The translations under genes and the position numbers were made by a program. DNA of 39,041 nt from Candidatus Woesearchaeota archaeon (GTDB lineage Archaea > Nanobdellota > Nanobdellia > Woesearchaeales > GW2011-AR9): assembly GCA_018655525.1 (NCBI GenBank), contig JABIJM010000017.1, positions 1 to 39,041 on the forward strand, written 5' to 3'. The notes beneath the pieces were generated by a model. The model ran no database searches and was not told the DNA's origin. It saw nothing but the letters and a program-made list of their open reading frames with translations. Positions 9,907 to 20,692 of this stretch are shown piece by piece; position 1 is the stretch's first letter; each line of letters starts with the position of its first letter.

Positions 9907-10038
9907 ATGAAATCACCAATTAGTTTAACGATAGATAAGGACGTTTTGGAAAAAGTAGAGCAGATGTTAGGCTCTGGAATCTTTCGTAGCAAGAGTCATG
10001 TTTTTGAATATGCTGTTAGGAGATTGTTAGAAAAATGA
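9907..10038 (+). CDS. Ribbon-helix-helix DNA-binding protein (43 aa)
   Basis: This short ORF encodes 43 residues with the pattern of a ribbon-helix-helix (Arc/MetJ/CopG) protein. A polar-alternating strand (SPISLTIDKDVL) is followed by helix A, the turn SGIFRSKSHVFEYAV typical of CopG-like proteins, and a C-terminal helix ending RRLLEK. Such dimers bind DNA through the strand and often regulate their own operon, including toxin-antitoxin operons. Its stop overlaps the start of the next gene as ATGA, so the two are translationally coupled. A TATA-like TTTATATGA near 9871-9879 lies about 30 nt upstream of the ATG. It is the first gene of a three-gene cassette. Confidence 0.85.
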   Translation: MKSPISLTIDKDVLEKVEQMLGSGIFRSKSHVFEYAVRRLLEK

Positions 10039-10544
10039 ATCTTGCAGACTTATTAACTGATGAACACATCCTTCATGTAGAAGAAGGAGAATACTTTGCA
10101 CCATTAGATTGGTCTAATGTTTCTGGGGATCAGGAAAATCTGAATAAGCTTTATTCTGAGATTATGGAGCATTTATCTGTTGGATATTGTGTAGATGATT
10201 TTGAAAATCATAACGAAAGACAATCATATAGAACAGGAGATAACCATGAACTTAATATGATCATGCAAAAAAATTCTTTACGGGCAAATCATATTAGTGG
10301 ATTAGTTTTGGCTACATTAGCAATACGTACGGCATATCGTGGACAACATTTAAGAAATATTTCAATAGAATCAAAAAGGATTTATAACGGAGTTGTTGAA
10401 TTAATGAATTCAATAAAATTACCTTCAGGGGAATGGACTTGCAATTATGATCAAATGAAACCTTTTGAAAAACTAGCTCTCGTAAAAGACTTAAAGCAAG
10501 AAGTATACGGTGTCATGGAACTTGTTGCAGAGGTAAATCAATGA
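10035..10544 (+). CDS. Unknown protein, second gene of RHH-led cassette
   Basis: I do not recognise this 169-residue soluble protein. It has no signal peptide or membrane helix. The N-terminal third is acidic (LLTDEHILHVEEGEYFAPLDW); the middle and C-terminal parts look helical, with a conserved-looking block ANHISGLVLATLAIRTAYRG (about residues 84-103). Its start overlaps the ribbon-helix-helix gene (ATGA) and its stop overlaps the next gene in the same way, so the three are made from one message. The context directly after smc raises the idea of a chromosome-related or toxin-antitoxin role, but no motif proves either. Confidence 0.75.
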   Translation: MNLADLLTDEHILHVEEGEYFAPLDWSNVSGDQENLNKLYSEIMEHLSVGYCVDDFENHNERQSYRTGDNHELNMIMQKNSLRANHISGLVLATLAIRTAYRGQHLRNISIESKRIYNGVVELMNSIKLPSGEWTCNYDQMKPFEKLALVKDLKQEVYGVMELVAEVNQ

Positions 10545-11173
10545 AACAATTTTTAGAAAAATATTTTGAATTAGAAAAAGAATTTGAAAGCAGATTTAGA
10601 ATGACCTGTCAAAGAAATGAATTAGATTTACCAATGAATACACGTTTATATAAACATCCTCAACTTGCATTATATGTTGCACACAGAGATATTGAAACAG
10701 ATATTAATCTTGCTTCTTGGTTTCCTTTTAATCCTGCTGTAAGTCTCTTTGCAATCTTTAAAGAATTAGCTTATGAAGCATTAGATGGTCCTTTAGCTCA
10801 AACTCATTATCATCCTCAAAATACAGGAAGTTTACTTCATCCATTAGAAGACCCTATAAGTAATGATGAATTTTTAAGAACCTTCGGAACGGATGATTAT
10901 AAGCCATTAATTGATGATAGAGAACCTTTAAATGCAGCTTTTTTGTTAATGAGACCATATTATATCAGGACTGAAGACACCGAAGTAGCTACAAGAATCA
11001 GTTTAGTAGAAACTTTAAATGACTTTACTAGAAGAATGCGTTTAGTTGAAGGAAGTTTTGATTTTGATGTACATCGCCATAATATATTTCCTGAATTTAT
11101 TGCTGGAGTAGAATTTCCTGTTTTAGCTGAAAACGAAGAAATGATAAAACGTTCTAAGGAAATTATGAGATAA
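10541..11173 (+). CDS. Unknown protein, third gene of RHH-led cassette
   Basis: This is a 210-residue soluble protein with no family I can name. A helical N-terminus (about 1-30) leads to a region with several His and aromatic residues, for instance AQTHYHPQNTGSLLHPLEDP (about residues 86-105) and DVHRHNIFPEF near the C-terminus. The His clusters could bind a metal, but this is a guess. It overlaps the preceding gene by ATGA and closes the cassette; the next gene has its own TATA box. It is about the size of a kleisin-like ScpA fragment, but I see no ScpA sequence pattern. Confidence 0.75.
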   Translation: MKQFLEKYFELEKEFESRFRMTCQRNELDLPMNTRLYKHPQLALYVAHRDIETDINLASWFPFNPAVSLFAIFKELAYEALDGPLAQTHYHPQNTGSLLHPLEDPISNDEFLRTFGTDDYKPLIDDREPLNAAFLLMRPYYIRTEDTEVATRISLVETLNDFTRRMRLVEGSFDFDVHRHNIFPEFIAGVEFPVLAENEEMIKRSKEIMR

Positions 11174-11252
11174 AATTATTTTTGACACCAATCCGTTACA
11201 TTTATAAACTACAAAATAGTTCTTCTAGTACATAAATGAGGTGAATATAGAT

Positions 11253-11669
11253 ATGGTTAAGAAAAAATCACGTTCTACAAAAAAAGCAGTACGAAAAGCA
11301 AGTACAAAAAGAGTTGCTCCTAAACGACGAGCAGCACCTAAAAAGAGAGTAGTAAAAAGGAAAGCAGCTCCTAAAAGAAAGGCTCCTGCGAAAAGAAAAT
11401 CTTCTAAAAGAGCAACAACAATTAGAATCGCAGCACCAAAAGTACGAACACGTTTAAGCCCATATTCCTTAGCATACAGTTTAGGAATTATTAAAGCATT
11501 AAGTGTTCTTGCAATGAGTGTTCTCGGAAAAGGCCAAGATCTTTTAAGCAGTATGTTGTTCTCATATTCAACAACCGTTCAAGGTGTTATTGTTGGAATG
11601 ATAGAAGCAGCAATTTGGGGATTAGTAGCAGGTTTCGCATTAGGTTGGTTATACAACAAGTTTAACTAA
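11253..11669 (+). CDS. Membrane protein with histone-tail-like basic N-terminus
   Basis: This 138-residue protein has two parts. Residues 1-60 are nearly all Lys, Arg, Ala, Pro, Ser and Thr in repeats such as RKAAPKRKAPAKRK, like a histone H1 tail. Residues 70-138 form two hydrophobic helices (around SLGIIKALSVLAMSVLG and GVIVGMIEAAIWGLVAGFAL). The basic part would lie in the cytoplasm and could touch nucleic acid or ribosomes at the membrane. The chosen ATG has GAGGTGA (11238-11244) 8 nt upstream; an in-frame GTG at 11241 lies inside that site and is less likely. CATTTATAAAC at 11198-11208 is the promoter. No function is known to me. Confidence 0.8.
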   Translation: MVKKKSRSTKKAVRKASTKRVAPKRRAAPKKRVVKRKAAPKRKAPAKRKSSKRATTIRIAAPKVRTRLSPYSLAYSLGIIKALSVLAMSVLGKGQDLLSSMLFSYSTTVQGVIVGMIEAAIWGLVAGFALGWLYNKFN

Positions 11670-11730
11670 TTTTTATTTTTTTTAATTTATTTTTTCTAGA
11701 ATTTTAATATAATAATAAAAAATAAAAAGA

Positions 11731-11967
11731 TTACAAATGCTCTTTAGCTTTTTCCATTAACGGAAGAACTGCTTCTACTTCTTCTTTTGTTAATCTTCCA
11801 AGCTTTGCAAAGGATAATTCTCCATCTGCACGTTTATTCTGTCTTCCTAATTGTAGTTTCGCTGTTCCTTCATTATAGGACATTACTGAAACTTTCACTA
11901 CACTTCTTTCAAAATCTGCTGATTCTGACCATAATTCTTTATCTAATTCTTTGTCAAAGGCTGCCAT
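11731..11967 (-). CDS. Small conserved-looking protein, unknown (PC4-like?)
   Basis: This 78-residue protein has a predicted beta-rich core (VVKVSVMSYNEGTAKLQLGRQ) and a C-terminal helix (LTKEEVEAVLPLMEKAKEHL). The layout recalls PC4-like single-strand-DNA-binding domains, but the match is weak and I do not claim it. The start ATG directly follows the stop of a 17-codon upstream ORF (TAA then ATG), with AGGAG 13-17 nt before it, so its translation is probably coupled to that ORF and to gyrB. Confidence 0.65.
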   Translation of the reverse strand: MAAFDKELDKELWSESADFERSVVKVSVMSYNEGTAKLQLGRQNKRADGELSFAKLGRLTKEEVEAVLPLMEKAKEHL

Positions 11968-12021
11968 TTATTTTATTCTCCTGGCAGGCTCAAAAATGTA
12001 TTTATTTTTGTTGGCTGCCAT
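11968..12021 (-). CDS. Possible 17-residue leader peptide between gyrB and next gene
   Basis: An 18-codon ORF begins at 12021 (MAANKNKYIF...) behind a good ribosome-binding site (AGGAG at about 12030-12034), 18 nt after the gyrB stop. It ends in TAA directly abutting the next ATG. The 22 nt around its start (AGGAGATAATAAAATGGCAG followed by CC) are nearly repeated around the start of the next gene (AGGAGAATAAAATAAATGG followed by CAGCC), so the region looks like a duplicated initiation site. The peptide could be translated to couple ribosomes into the downstream gene, or be a leftover of the duplication. Confidence 0.4.
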   Translation of the reverse strand: MAANKNKYIFEPARRIK

Positions 12022-12039
12022 TTTATTATCTCCTCACTA

Positions 12040-14055
<2,016 letters not shown>

Positions 14056-14174
14056 TCACCCTTCTTTTTTGATTATAATATAAGATTCTAAAGAATCCTT
14101 TTAACGACGATAAACTACAAAGAGAATTAGAATTTTGGCCTTTATAAAGGTTTCTAGTTTAGAGGCGTAAGATA

Positions 14175-15149
14175 TCAAACTTCATCAGTTCGCCAGTGTG
14201 GAATGACTTCTTCGTCACCATAATCTTTCATTCTAAGGAATCCTTCCCACGCAATCATTGCGCCTTGATCTCCTGCAAGATCCATAGGAACTTTATGGAA
14301 CTTAGCGCCACGTTCTTTACACATGAGATCTAACATTTCACAGAATCGTTTGTTTGCACCAACACCACCAACAAGCAATAATTCTTTTTTTCCGGTATGT
14401 GCCATTGCTCTTTCTACAACTTCTGCAAGCATTGCAAAACATGTTTCTTGAATGCTAAAGCAAAGATCTTCTTTTGTGATTGCATCATCAGAATCCTTAT
14501 GAGTTGTTTTTCGTTCAAATATCTGCTGACATTTCGTCAAAATTCCAGAAAACGACATGTCCATTCCTTTGACTGTATAAGGTAATTCAACATATGTTCC
14601 TTTCTTTGCAAGTTTTTCTATCTCTTGACCAGCTGGGAATCCTAACCCAATGGTTCTTCCAAATTTATCAAGTAAATTTCCTAAACCAATGTCAAGTGTT
14701 TCACCAATAATTCTATATTTTCCTTCTTCAAAAACAATAATTTGTGTGTTTACACCTGAAACATAAAGGTAACAAGGATCTTTTAATTTATTGAAGACTT
14801 TTCCAATGCTTAAGTGTGCACAACAATGATTTACGCCAACTAATTTTTTATTATATTTTTGAGATAAATCTTTTGCAAAATGATATCCAAACCACAAACA
14901 CGGATCTAAACCTGGTCCTGCCGAATATGAAATGAGATCAACATCATCCCAATCTAACTTTGCTTCCTTTAAAGCTGTTTTTAAGACCTTTTCAGCCACA
15001 TTTTTGTGATGGAGGGTAACTTCATCAAGAATCATCCCTGCGTCCTTAGAAGTGTAACTATCCTTTTCATTTGAAAGAACTTTACCTTTATTTGTAATAA
15101 TTCCTACACCAAAAGTATGTGCTGTTGATTCTATGCCTAAGATGTTCAT
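14175..15149 (-). CDS. kae1: KEOPS catalytic subunit Kae1 (tRNA t6A synthesis)
   Basis: This 324-residue protein is the archaeal TsaD/Kae1 enzyme, which transfers threonylcarbamoyl from its adenylate to A37 of ANN-decoding tRNAs. It has the ASKHA fold signature GIESTAHTFGVGI at the N-terminus, the metal-binding pair H108 and H112 in VNHCCAHLSIG, GLGFPAGQEIEKLA in the middle and LLVGGVGANKRF near the C-terminus. It is not fused to the Bud32 kinase, and no other KEOPS gene is nearby. In the nucleotide loop usually written SGGNTQ the second Gly is Val133 (SGVNTQ). TTTTTAAATAC about 25 nt upstream suggests a leaderless transcript separate from the ribosomal operon. Confidence 0.95.
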   Translation of the reverse strand: MNILGIESTAHTFGVGIITNKGKVLSNEKDSYTSKDAGMILDEVTLHHKNVAEKVLKTALKEAKLDWDDVDLISYSAGPGLDPCLWFGYHFAKDLSQKYNKKLVGVNHCCAHLSIGKVFNKLKDPCYLYVSGVNTQIIVFEEGKYRIIGETLDIGLGNLLDKFGRTIGLGFPAGQEIEKLAKKGTYVELPYTVKGMDMSFSGILTKCQQIFERKTTHKDSDDAITKEDLCFSIQETCFAMLAEVVERAMAHTGKKELLLVGGVGANKRFCEMLDLMCKERGAKFHKVPMDLAGDQGAMIAWEGFLRMKDYGDEEVIPHWRTDEV

Positions 15150-15208
15150 AAAGAATGTAATTTAAACAGTATTTAAAAATGTTAAGGTAGAAATTTAATA
15201 AATAAAAA

Positions 15209-15808
15209 TTATTTACTTGAAGATGCTTGTCGTTCTAAGTCACGTTTCTTTGCAATTGCGCCACTTTTTACGCTTCCTTGATATGCATTAATGATTTCTT
15301 CCGCTAATGCGTCTTCAATTGCAACTTTTTTATTAAAAGATTTAACATAAGAACCTTGAACAAATGATCGTAATACAATATCAATTCTTCTTTGAGGAGC
15401 TACATCAACTGCTTTTGGATATCGTGCTCCACCATATTCAATTGCGATTACTTCTTCACGAGGTGCCGCTTTCTCAATTGCTGTTACAAGAATTTGAAGA
15501 GGATTTACTTTTAATTTCTGTTCAGCCTTTGCTAAAGCTTTCTCAACAATACGTAATACTTTGTTTTTCTTACCTGTATTGTGACCTGAAGAGATAAAAT
15601 GTTTTTTACCTTTATGACCTGAAGACATTAATTTAGCTGCAAGTCTTTCTACAACAAATGTATGTGATTTGTGGAATCTATTTCCTGCATATCTTGCACC
15701 AGTTTTAGGTAAGATACGTGGGTCTAAAGTCATATATCTTTGAAGACCTAAATCTTCAACTTTAACTCCTTCTGTGTCCCATCTGTTAAAAAATTTTATT
15801 TCGCTCAT
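15209..15808 (-). CDS. rpsG: 30S ribosomal protein uS7
   Basis: This is a 199-residue uS7 of normal archaeal length. It nucleates folding of the 3' major domain of 16S rRNA and lines the mRNA exit and the E site. Family patterns visible are KTGARYAGNRFHKSHTFVVE, NTGKKNKVLRIVEKA, NPLQILVTAIEKAAPREEV and DVAPQRRIDIVLRSFVQG. It is the last gene of the RNA polymerase-ribosomal operon, 7 nt after uS12. In many archaea EF-2 and EF-1 alpha follow; here kae1 follows instead, so the classic str-type gene order stops at uS7. Confidence 0.98.
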   Translation of the reverse strand: MSEIKFFNRWDTEGVKVEDLGLQRYMTLDPRILPKTGARYAGNRFHKSHTFVVERLAAKLMSSGHKGKKHFISSGHNTGKKNKVLRIVEKALAKAEQKLKVNPLQILVTAIEKAAPREEVIAIEYGGARYPKAVDVAPQRRIDIVLRSFVQGSYVKSFNKKVAIEDALAEEIINAYQGSVKSGAIAKKRDLERQASSSK

Positions 15809-15815
15809 TTTATCC

Positions 15816-16238
15816 TTATCTTCTTGCTTTCTCTAATTTACCACGTAATAACGCGTTTAAACTTTGATCGTTAACTTTTAGTACTTGCCATCTAACTCCA
15901 GGAATATCTCCTTTAGCACGGCCCATTTTACCACCAATACATTCAATGATTACTTCATCGTGTTCATTAATCATTTTCATTGCACCGTCTCCAGGCATAA
16001 ATGCAGTGATTTGTTTTCCATTTTTAACTAGTTGAACTCTAGCACATTTTCGCATTGCAGAATTTGGTTGCTTTGCTTCAATTTGAATTTTTTCTAAGAC
16101 AATTGCTTTTGCTTGTGCAGCTCCAGCTAAAGGATCATGTTTCTGTTTGAAGATTTGTCTTTTCTTCTTAAGCTTAAAGCTAGACCTTCGTTTCTGAAGT
16201 TTCTTTGCTGCTCCTAATCCTTTTGATTTCTTTGCCAT
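15816..16238 (-). CDS. rpsL: 30S ribosomal protein uS12
   Basis: This 140-residue archaeal uS12 sits at the decoding centre of the small subunit. The hallmark [20 protein letters not shown], the loop touching the A-site helix, is intact, as are [29 protein letters not shown] and [10 protein letters not shown]. The basic N-terminus fits the archaeal form. It begins one base after the NusA stop and is followed 7 nt later by uS7. Confidence 0.98.
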   Translation of the reverse strand: MAKKSKGLGAAKKLQKRRSSFKLKKKRQIFKQKHDPLAGAAQAKAIVLEKIQIEAKQPNSAMRKCARVQLVKNGKQITAFMPGDGAMKMINEHDEVIIECIGGKMGRAKGDIPGVRWQVLKVNDQSLNALLRGKLEKARR

Positions 16239-16239
16239 T

Positions 16240-16653
16240 TTATTCTATTTTGATATCAATGTTAAAAAAACGAGTTACTGCCCTTTTTAACATGTTTAAG
16301 TTCCTACTTTGGCGTCCTATTAATAAACTTTTCGTCTTTTTGCTACTATCTTGGATCTTAACATAATTTTCCTCTAAAGTTACACTTTCTATTTTTAAAG
16401 GATATGCTACATTCCGGACGAATTTACAGACGTCATCATTGAACTCAATAATCTTAATTTTTTTGTTGAACTTTTCTTGAAGGCGCTTGATGTTTATTGC
16501 ACCTTTTCCTAAAGCTTTGCCCATTTGACCAAACCCTACAACAAAATAGATTGTTTCTTCATCCTTGAAGCAATCTTTGACACGTGCATGTGTCATTTGC
16601 TCCATAAGATTTGAAAAACCTATTGTCTCAGGATCAAGCTTTAAACGAGCCAT
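16240..16653 (-). CDS. nusA: Archaeal NusA-like transcription factor (two KH domains)
   Basis: This 137-residue protein lacks the N-terminal and S1 domains of bacterial NusA and consists of two KH RNA-binding domains, as in other archaea. The first KH core is [22 protein letters not shown] (Gly-rich GxxG loop, about residues 38-58) and the second ends in [18 protein letters not shown]. It probably binds the nascent transcript near RNA polymerase. It lies between eL30 and uS12, its usual place in archaeal RNA polymerase operons, with one base between the eL30 stop and its start. Confidence 0.95.
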   Translation of the reverse strand: MARLKLDPETIGFSNLMEQMTHARVKDCFKDEETIYFVVGFGQMGKALGKGAINIKRLQEKFNKKIKIIEFNDDVCKFVRNVAYPLKIESVTLEENYVKIQDSSKKTKSLLIGRQSRNLNMLKRAVTRFFNIDIKIE

Positions 16654-16654
16654 C

Positions 16655-16942
16655 TTATGCTGTTATTGCGAGAACGGAGATGAAAAAGTTCTTTTTACAA
16701 AAAACACCTAATTCTTCATTATCCATTTCTAAGGAAATTACTTGAACATCTGCTAAACTTGCATAATGTTGAATATCCTCTACGGTAGTTTTAGGACAAT
16801 TTTTTGAAAGGTAAACCTTCTCAACACCTTTAGCTTGTAGAGCTTTAAGTGTTTTATCTGTTCCAAGAATTACGTTATTTTCTAATAACTTAGACCGTAA
16901 TTCCTTTAAATCCTCACTGATTTCTTTTTTAATTTTTGCCAT
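16655..16942 (-). CDS. rpl30e: 50S ribosomal protein eL30
   Basis: This 95-residue protein has the L7Ae/L30e fold: a lysine-rich helix (KKEISEDLKELRSKL), GTDKTLKALQAKGVEKVYLSKNC, then TVEDIQHYASLADVQVISL and EELGVFCKKNFFISVLAI. eL30 is part of the large subunit near the subunit interface. Its position after rpoA2 and before nusA is the standard archaeal order, which supports the assignment over other L7Ae-like proteins. Confidence 0.95.
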   Translation of the reverse strand: MAKIKKEISEDLKELRSKLLENNVILGTDKTLKALQAKGVEKVYLSKNCPKTTVEDIQHYASLADVQVISLEMDNEELGVFCKKNFFISVLAITA

Positions 16943-16963
16943 TTTTCTATATAATCCTCATAA

Positions 16964-18103
16964 TTATTTCATTTTTGTTACTAAACCAGGTAATCCTGTT
17001 CCTAACGGAACTGGCTGGTTAATCATTACATTTTCTACAACTGAAGATAAGTTATCAATTTCACCTTCTAATGCTGCATTAATTAAATGTTTGATAGGTG
17101 TCTCAAATGATGCTCGTGCAAGTACACTTGCCTTTTCACTTACAACACCGTAACGGGTAATTCCTTTTACTTGACCATTCGCACACATGATATCTGCAAC
17201 AAGCATAATATGTCTGATGTTTACATTCAAACCTTGTGATTCAATTACTTTGTAAACTTCATCAATAATTAATTGACGTGTTGCTTCAATTCCAAGCACT
17301 GCAAATGTTTCATAAAGATCATTACTTACTGTTTTTGTGGTATCAACTTCATCAAGAGCTAGAACATCTTTTAAGTTTGTTCCAGCTGTTAAAACAATGT
17401 ATTCTTCTCCACGTTTTACAGGAAGAACTTGTTTAAGACCTTTAATTCCGCCAACTTTAACTGCTTTGATTTTTTCTTTTAAGTTATATAAGTCTTTAAT
17501 TTCTTCAGTTTTACCTTTTTGGGAAAATATAATTTTATTTTCTTCAAATTCAATGTTAAATCCTTTTGCTTTCGTCTTCAATGATTTCACTAATTCTTTA
17601 ACAGCTAAACCAAAATTATCTAATAATTCCTTGCTTAAGTTAACAGTTAATGTTTGTTCAAAAATATTTAATGAAAATTCTTGTACTAATTCACCAAAAA
17701 CTTTTTCTTTGATTCGTGCTGCAAATTTTCCGATGTTCTCAAGTTTGTTATGAGGACTTTTCAAATAAATTTCCATCATAGGAGTTTTAATTGTTTTTTG
17801 AGCATCAAAAAGTTCAATAATACGAGGAAGACCAGTTGTTACTTGTACTTCAGCAACCCCAGCTAAATGAAATGTGTTCAATGTCATTTGTGTACCTGGT
17901 TCTCCGATACTTTCAGCACTAACTAAACCAACACATTCTCCAGGGTTAATTTTTGCATCTTCATAAGATTGAACTGTGCTATCTAAAACTGTTGTTAATT
18001 TTTTATCAGTTCCTGCGCTTGGAAACAAATCTTTAATTTCTTCTAAAATTGAAGGAGGAAGTTTCTTCTTGTATGAATTTAATACTTTTGTGTGATCTGC
18101 CAT
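16964..18103 (-). CDS. rpoA2: DNA-directed RNA polymerase subunit A''
   Basis: This 379-residue protein is the C-terminal part of the largest RNA polymerase subunit, separate from A' as in all archaea. Recognisable stretches are [20 protein letters not shown] with [20 protein letters not shown] right after it (the trigger loop region and bridge-helix neighbourhood), and the C-terminal [23 protein letters not shown] and [17 protein letters not shown]. It is complete for the family (about 380-400). Its ATG overlaps the stop of rpoA1 by one base (TAATG), and GGAGGG lies just upstream. Confidence 0.98.
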   Translation of the reverse strand: MADHTKVLNSYKKKLPPSILEEIKDLFPSAGTDKKLTTVLDSTVQSYEDAKINPGECVGLVSAESIGEPGTQMTLNTFHLAGVAEVQVTTGLPRIIELFDAQKTIKTPMMEIYLKSPHNKLENIGKFAARIKEKVFGELVQEFSLNIFEQTLTVNLSKELLDNFGLAVKELVKSLKTKAKGFNIEFEENKIIFSQKGKTEEIKDLYNLKEKIKAVKVGGIKGLKQVLPVKRGEEYIVLTAGTNLKDVLALDEVDTTKTVSNDLYETFAVLGIEATRQLIIDEVYKVIESQGLNVNIRHIMLVADIMCANGQVKGITRYGVVSEKASVLARASFETPIKHLINAALEGEIDNLSSVVENVMINQPVPLGTGLPGLVTKMK

Positions 18104-20676
18104 TAGTTTTTCCCTCCTACTACTTCATGCACAATTTTTTGAACATCCAATTCTCCGTTCTTTGTTTTGGAGACATCTAAACCATCTTCTCCATATGAGA
18201 ATTGTACAATACGTCCACTAGCATCCCTTACGGAACCATCATAATCTACTTTAAGATCTTGCATTGCATTTGATAATCTTCTATAAAGATATCCTGATTT
18301 TGGTGTTCGTAAAGCTGTATCCATTAAAGCGTCACGTCCTGTCATTGCACCAAAGAAAAATTCATGTGGTTTCATTCCAGATTTGTAATTATTTCTAATA
18401 AATCCACGTGCTTTTGGACTTAAATCTTCTCTCTTGAAATAGGTTAATGTTCTTCCTGAGAATCCTCGTGAAATTCGTTGACCACGTAAAGCTTGCTGCC
18501 CTACGATTGCTGTCATCTGTGCAATTTGTAAAGGGTTTCCTCGTGATCCACAACGAGCCATGGTTACTGCTGCTGAATTTTGTACTTTCTTCATTGCAAT
18601 ATCTCCACTTTTATTCCTAGATCTATTTAAAACTTCAAGGATTCGTACTTCTAAAGTTTCCATGATTGTTCGTCCTGGAAGAGCTTCAAGATTTCCTGCA
18701 TAATACGTATCAATTAATCGTAATGCATCCTGTTCAGCTTTATCAATAACATTTATAATTTCTTCTTTTGCTTCTTTTGGAAGATCAATGTCACTTAATC
18801 CAATTGAAAATCCACGACGCGCAAGAACAGTTACACCTAATTTTGAAATCTTTCCTAATAAATCAGCAGTATAGGAAGGTCCATATTTTTCATAGATGTT
18901 TCGTAACATTAATCCACTTTCTTGACCTAGGTTTGCTTTATCCATGTAACCACATTTAAGTTTACCATCAACAATTTTAACATCATTTCCACTTTTATCT
19001 TTACCAATGAAATTAAAATCATTAGGTAATAAAATAGAAAAGACTTCCAAACCGTCAATTTTATCCTTGTTTGATAAATCAGATAAATCAGTTTGTCCAC
19101 AAGCATAAAGTAAATCAACAGCTTCATTTCGTGATAACACTAATTCTTTTGTAAGTAGATAATTTCCTGTGATTGCATCTTGAATACATCCTACAACACT
19201 TAGTCCATATCTTGGTGAAATGATTTGTGTTTCAACAAGCATTAAGATTTTTGCTTCAGCACGTGCTTCTTCAGTTTGAGGGATGTGTAAGTTCATTTCA
19301 TCACCATCAAAATCTGCATTATATGGGTTACATACAGCAGGATTTAAACGGAAAGTTTTTCCTGGAAGAACTTTTACTTTATGACACATCATACTCATTC
19401 TATGCAAAGATGGTTGTCTGTTGAAAAGAGCAACATCACCATCAATTAAATGACGTTCAATAATAAATCCATTTTCTAATGATTCAAGAATTTCTTCTTG
19501 AGTTTCAACAGTAATTGCTTTACGTTTTCCATCAGGTGTGATTATGTAATTTGCTCCAGGATATTTCTTAGGACCATTTTTCACATAATTTTTCAAATAT
19601 TCTTTGTTCCATTCACTAACACGTTCTGGCACTGTAAGATGCATTGCCATTTTTGTAGGAACTCCCACTTCATTTAATTCAATTAATGGATCAGGTGAAA
19701 TAACCGTACGTGCAGAAAAGTCTGTTCTTTTTCCTGCTAAATTATGTCTAATACGACCTTCTTTACTACTAATTCTACTTGATAATGTTTTTAGAACTTG
19801 TCCACCTCTATGACGAGCTGGTGGTAATTGTGCCACTGCATTATCAAAGAATGTTGTAATATGATACTGTAGTAAATCCCATAAATCTTCAATAATAACT
19901 TCAGGAGCACCAGCATTAATATTCTCAAATAATCTTTGATTAATCCTTACAATGTCCCCTAATTTATGTGTTAAATCATCTTCACTTCGTTCACCTGATT
20001 CCAAAGTAATGGAAGGTCTCATGGTTACTGGAGGGATTTGCATAACGGTAATAATTAACCATTCTGGTCTGAAATCTTTTTGTTTAAATCCAAAGATCCG
20101 TAAATCTTCATCAGATAATTTTTCTAATCGTGCACGAACTTCAATTGGACTTAATCTGATATCATTTTCATAGAAATTATATGGTTTTTCTAATTTAATT
20201 TTATCTTGTTTTGTACCACAATGAGGACATTTTTCTTTTAATTTATATTTTCGTACAATCTCTTTAATTTTTCTTCTACGAGCTTCAAATCCTTCTTCTT
20301 CTCCTATTTTATCTAAGATTGCAACGTAACGTTTCATACTTTCATCTGGAATAATAATTCTTCCACATGATTTACAAGAAGATTTTAACAGGTCTAAAAT
20401 TTGACGTACAAATTTAATGTGAACAACAGGTCTAGCTAAATCAATGAATCCAAAATGTCCTGGACATTCTTTTAATTTCTGACCGCAAGTCTTACATCGC
20501 AATCCTGGATCAATTACTCCTAAACGAAGATCCATTAATCCTCCATCTACAGGATAACCTTCCTTATCATATAATTCCGGTGTTACAACTTTCGCTGTGG
20601 ATGCTTCTGTAATTTGTTTTGGTGAAAAGATTCCAAATGAGATACTCTCGACTTTTTTATGCACCTGTTGATTCAT
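18103..20676 (-). CDS. rpoA1: DNA-directed RNA polymerase subunit A'
   Basis: This is an 857-residue A' subunit. The zinc-binding clamp starts [20 protein letters not shown] (about 58-77), and the second zinc site is CKSCGR ... CPHCGTK (about 99-155). The catalytic aspartates are D455, D457 and D459 in [12 protein letters not shown], which bind the two Mg ions. [11 protein letters not shown] and [14 protein letters not shown] are also standard. It starts behind GAGGAAA, 16 nt after rpoB1, and runs into rpoA2 with a one-base overlap. Confidence 0.98.
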   Translation of the reverse strand: MNQQVHKKVESISFGIFSPKQITEASTAKVVTPELYDKEGYPVDGGLMDLRLGVIDPGLRCKTCGQKLKECPGHFGFIDLARPVVHIKFVRQILDLLKSSCKSCGRIIIPDESMKRYVAILDKIGEEEGFEARRRKIKEIVRKYKLKEKCPHCGTKQDKIKLEKPYNFYENDIRLSPIEVRARLEKLSDEDLRIFGFKQKDFRPEWLIITVMQIPPVTMRPSITLESGERSEDDLTHKLGDIVRINQRLFENINAGAPEVIIEDLWDLLQYHITTFFDNAVAQLPPARHRGGQVLKTLSSRISSKEGRIRHNLAGKRTDFSARTVISPDPLIELNEVGVPTKMAMHLTVPERVSEWNKEYLKNYVKNGPKKYPGANYIITPDGKRKAITVETQEEILESLENGFIIERHLIDGDVALFNRQPSLHRMSMMCHKVKVLPGKTFRLNPAVCNPYNADFDGDEMNLHIPQTEEARAEAKILMLVETQIISPRYGLSVVGCIQDAITGNYLLTKELVLSRNEAVDLLYACGQTDLSDLSNKDKIDGLEVFSILLPNDFNFIGKDKSGNDVKIVDGKLKCGYMDKANLGQESGLMLRNIYEKYGPSYTADLLGKISKLGVTVLARRGFSIGLSDIDLPKEAKEEIINVIDKAEQDALRLIDTYYAGNLEALPGRTIMETLEVRILEVLNRSRNKSGDIAMKKVQNSAAVTMARCGSRGNPLQIAQMTAIVGQQALRGQRISRGFSGRTLTYFKREDLSPKARGFIRNNYKSGMKPHEFFFGAMTGRDALMDTALRTPKSGYLYRRLSNAMQDLKVDYDGSVRDASGRIVQFSYGEDGLDVSKTKNGELDVQKIVHEVVGGKN

Positions 20677-20692
20677 TTTTCGTTTTCCTCAG

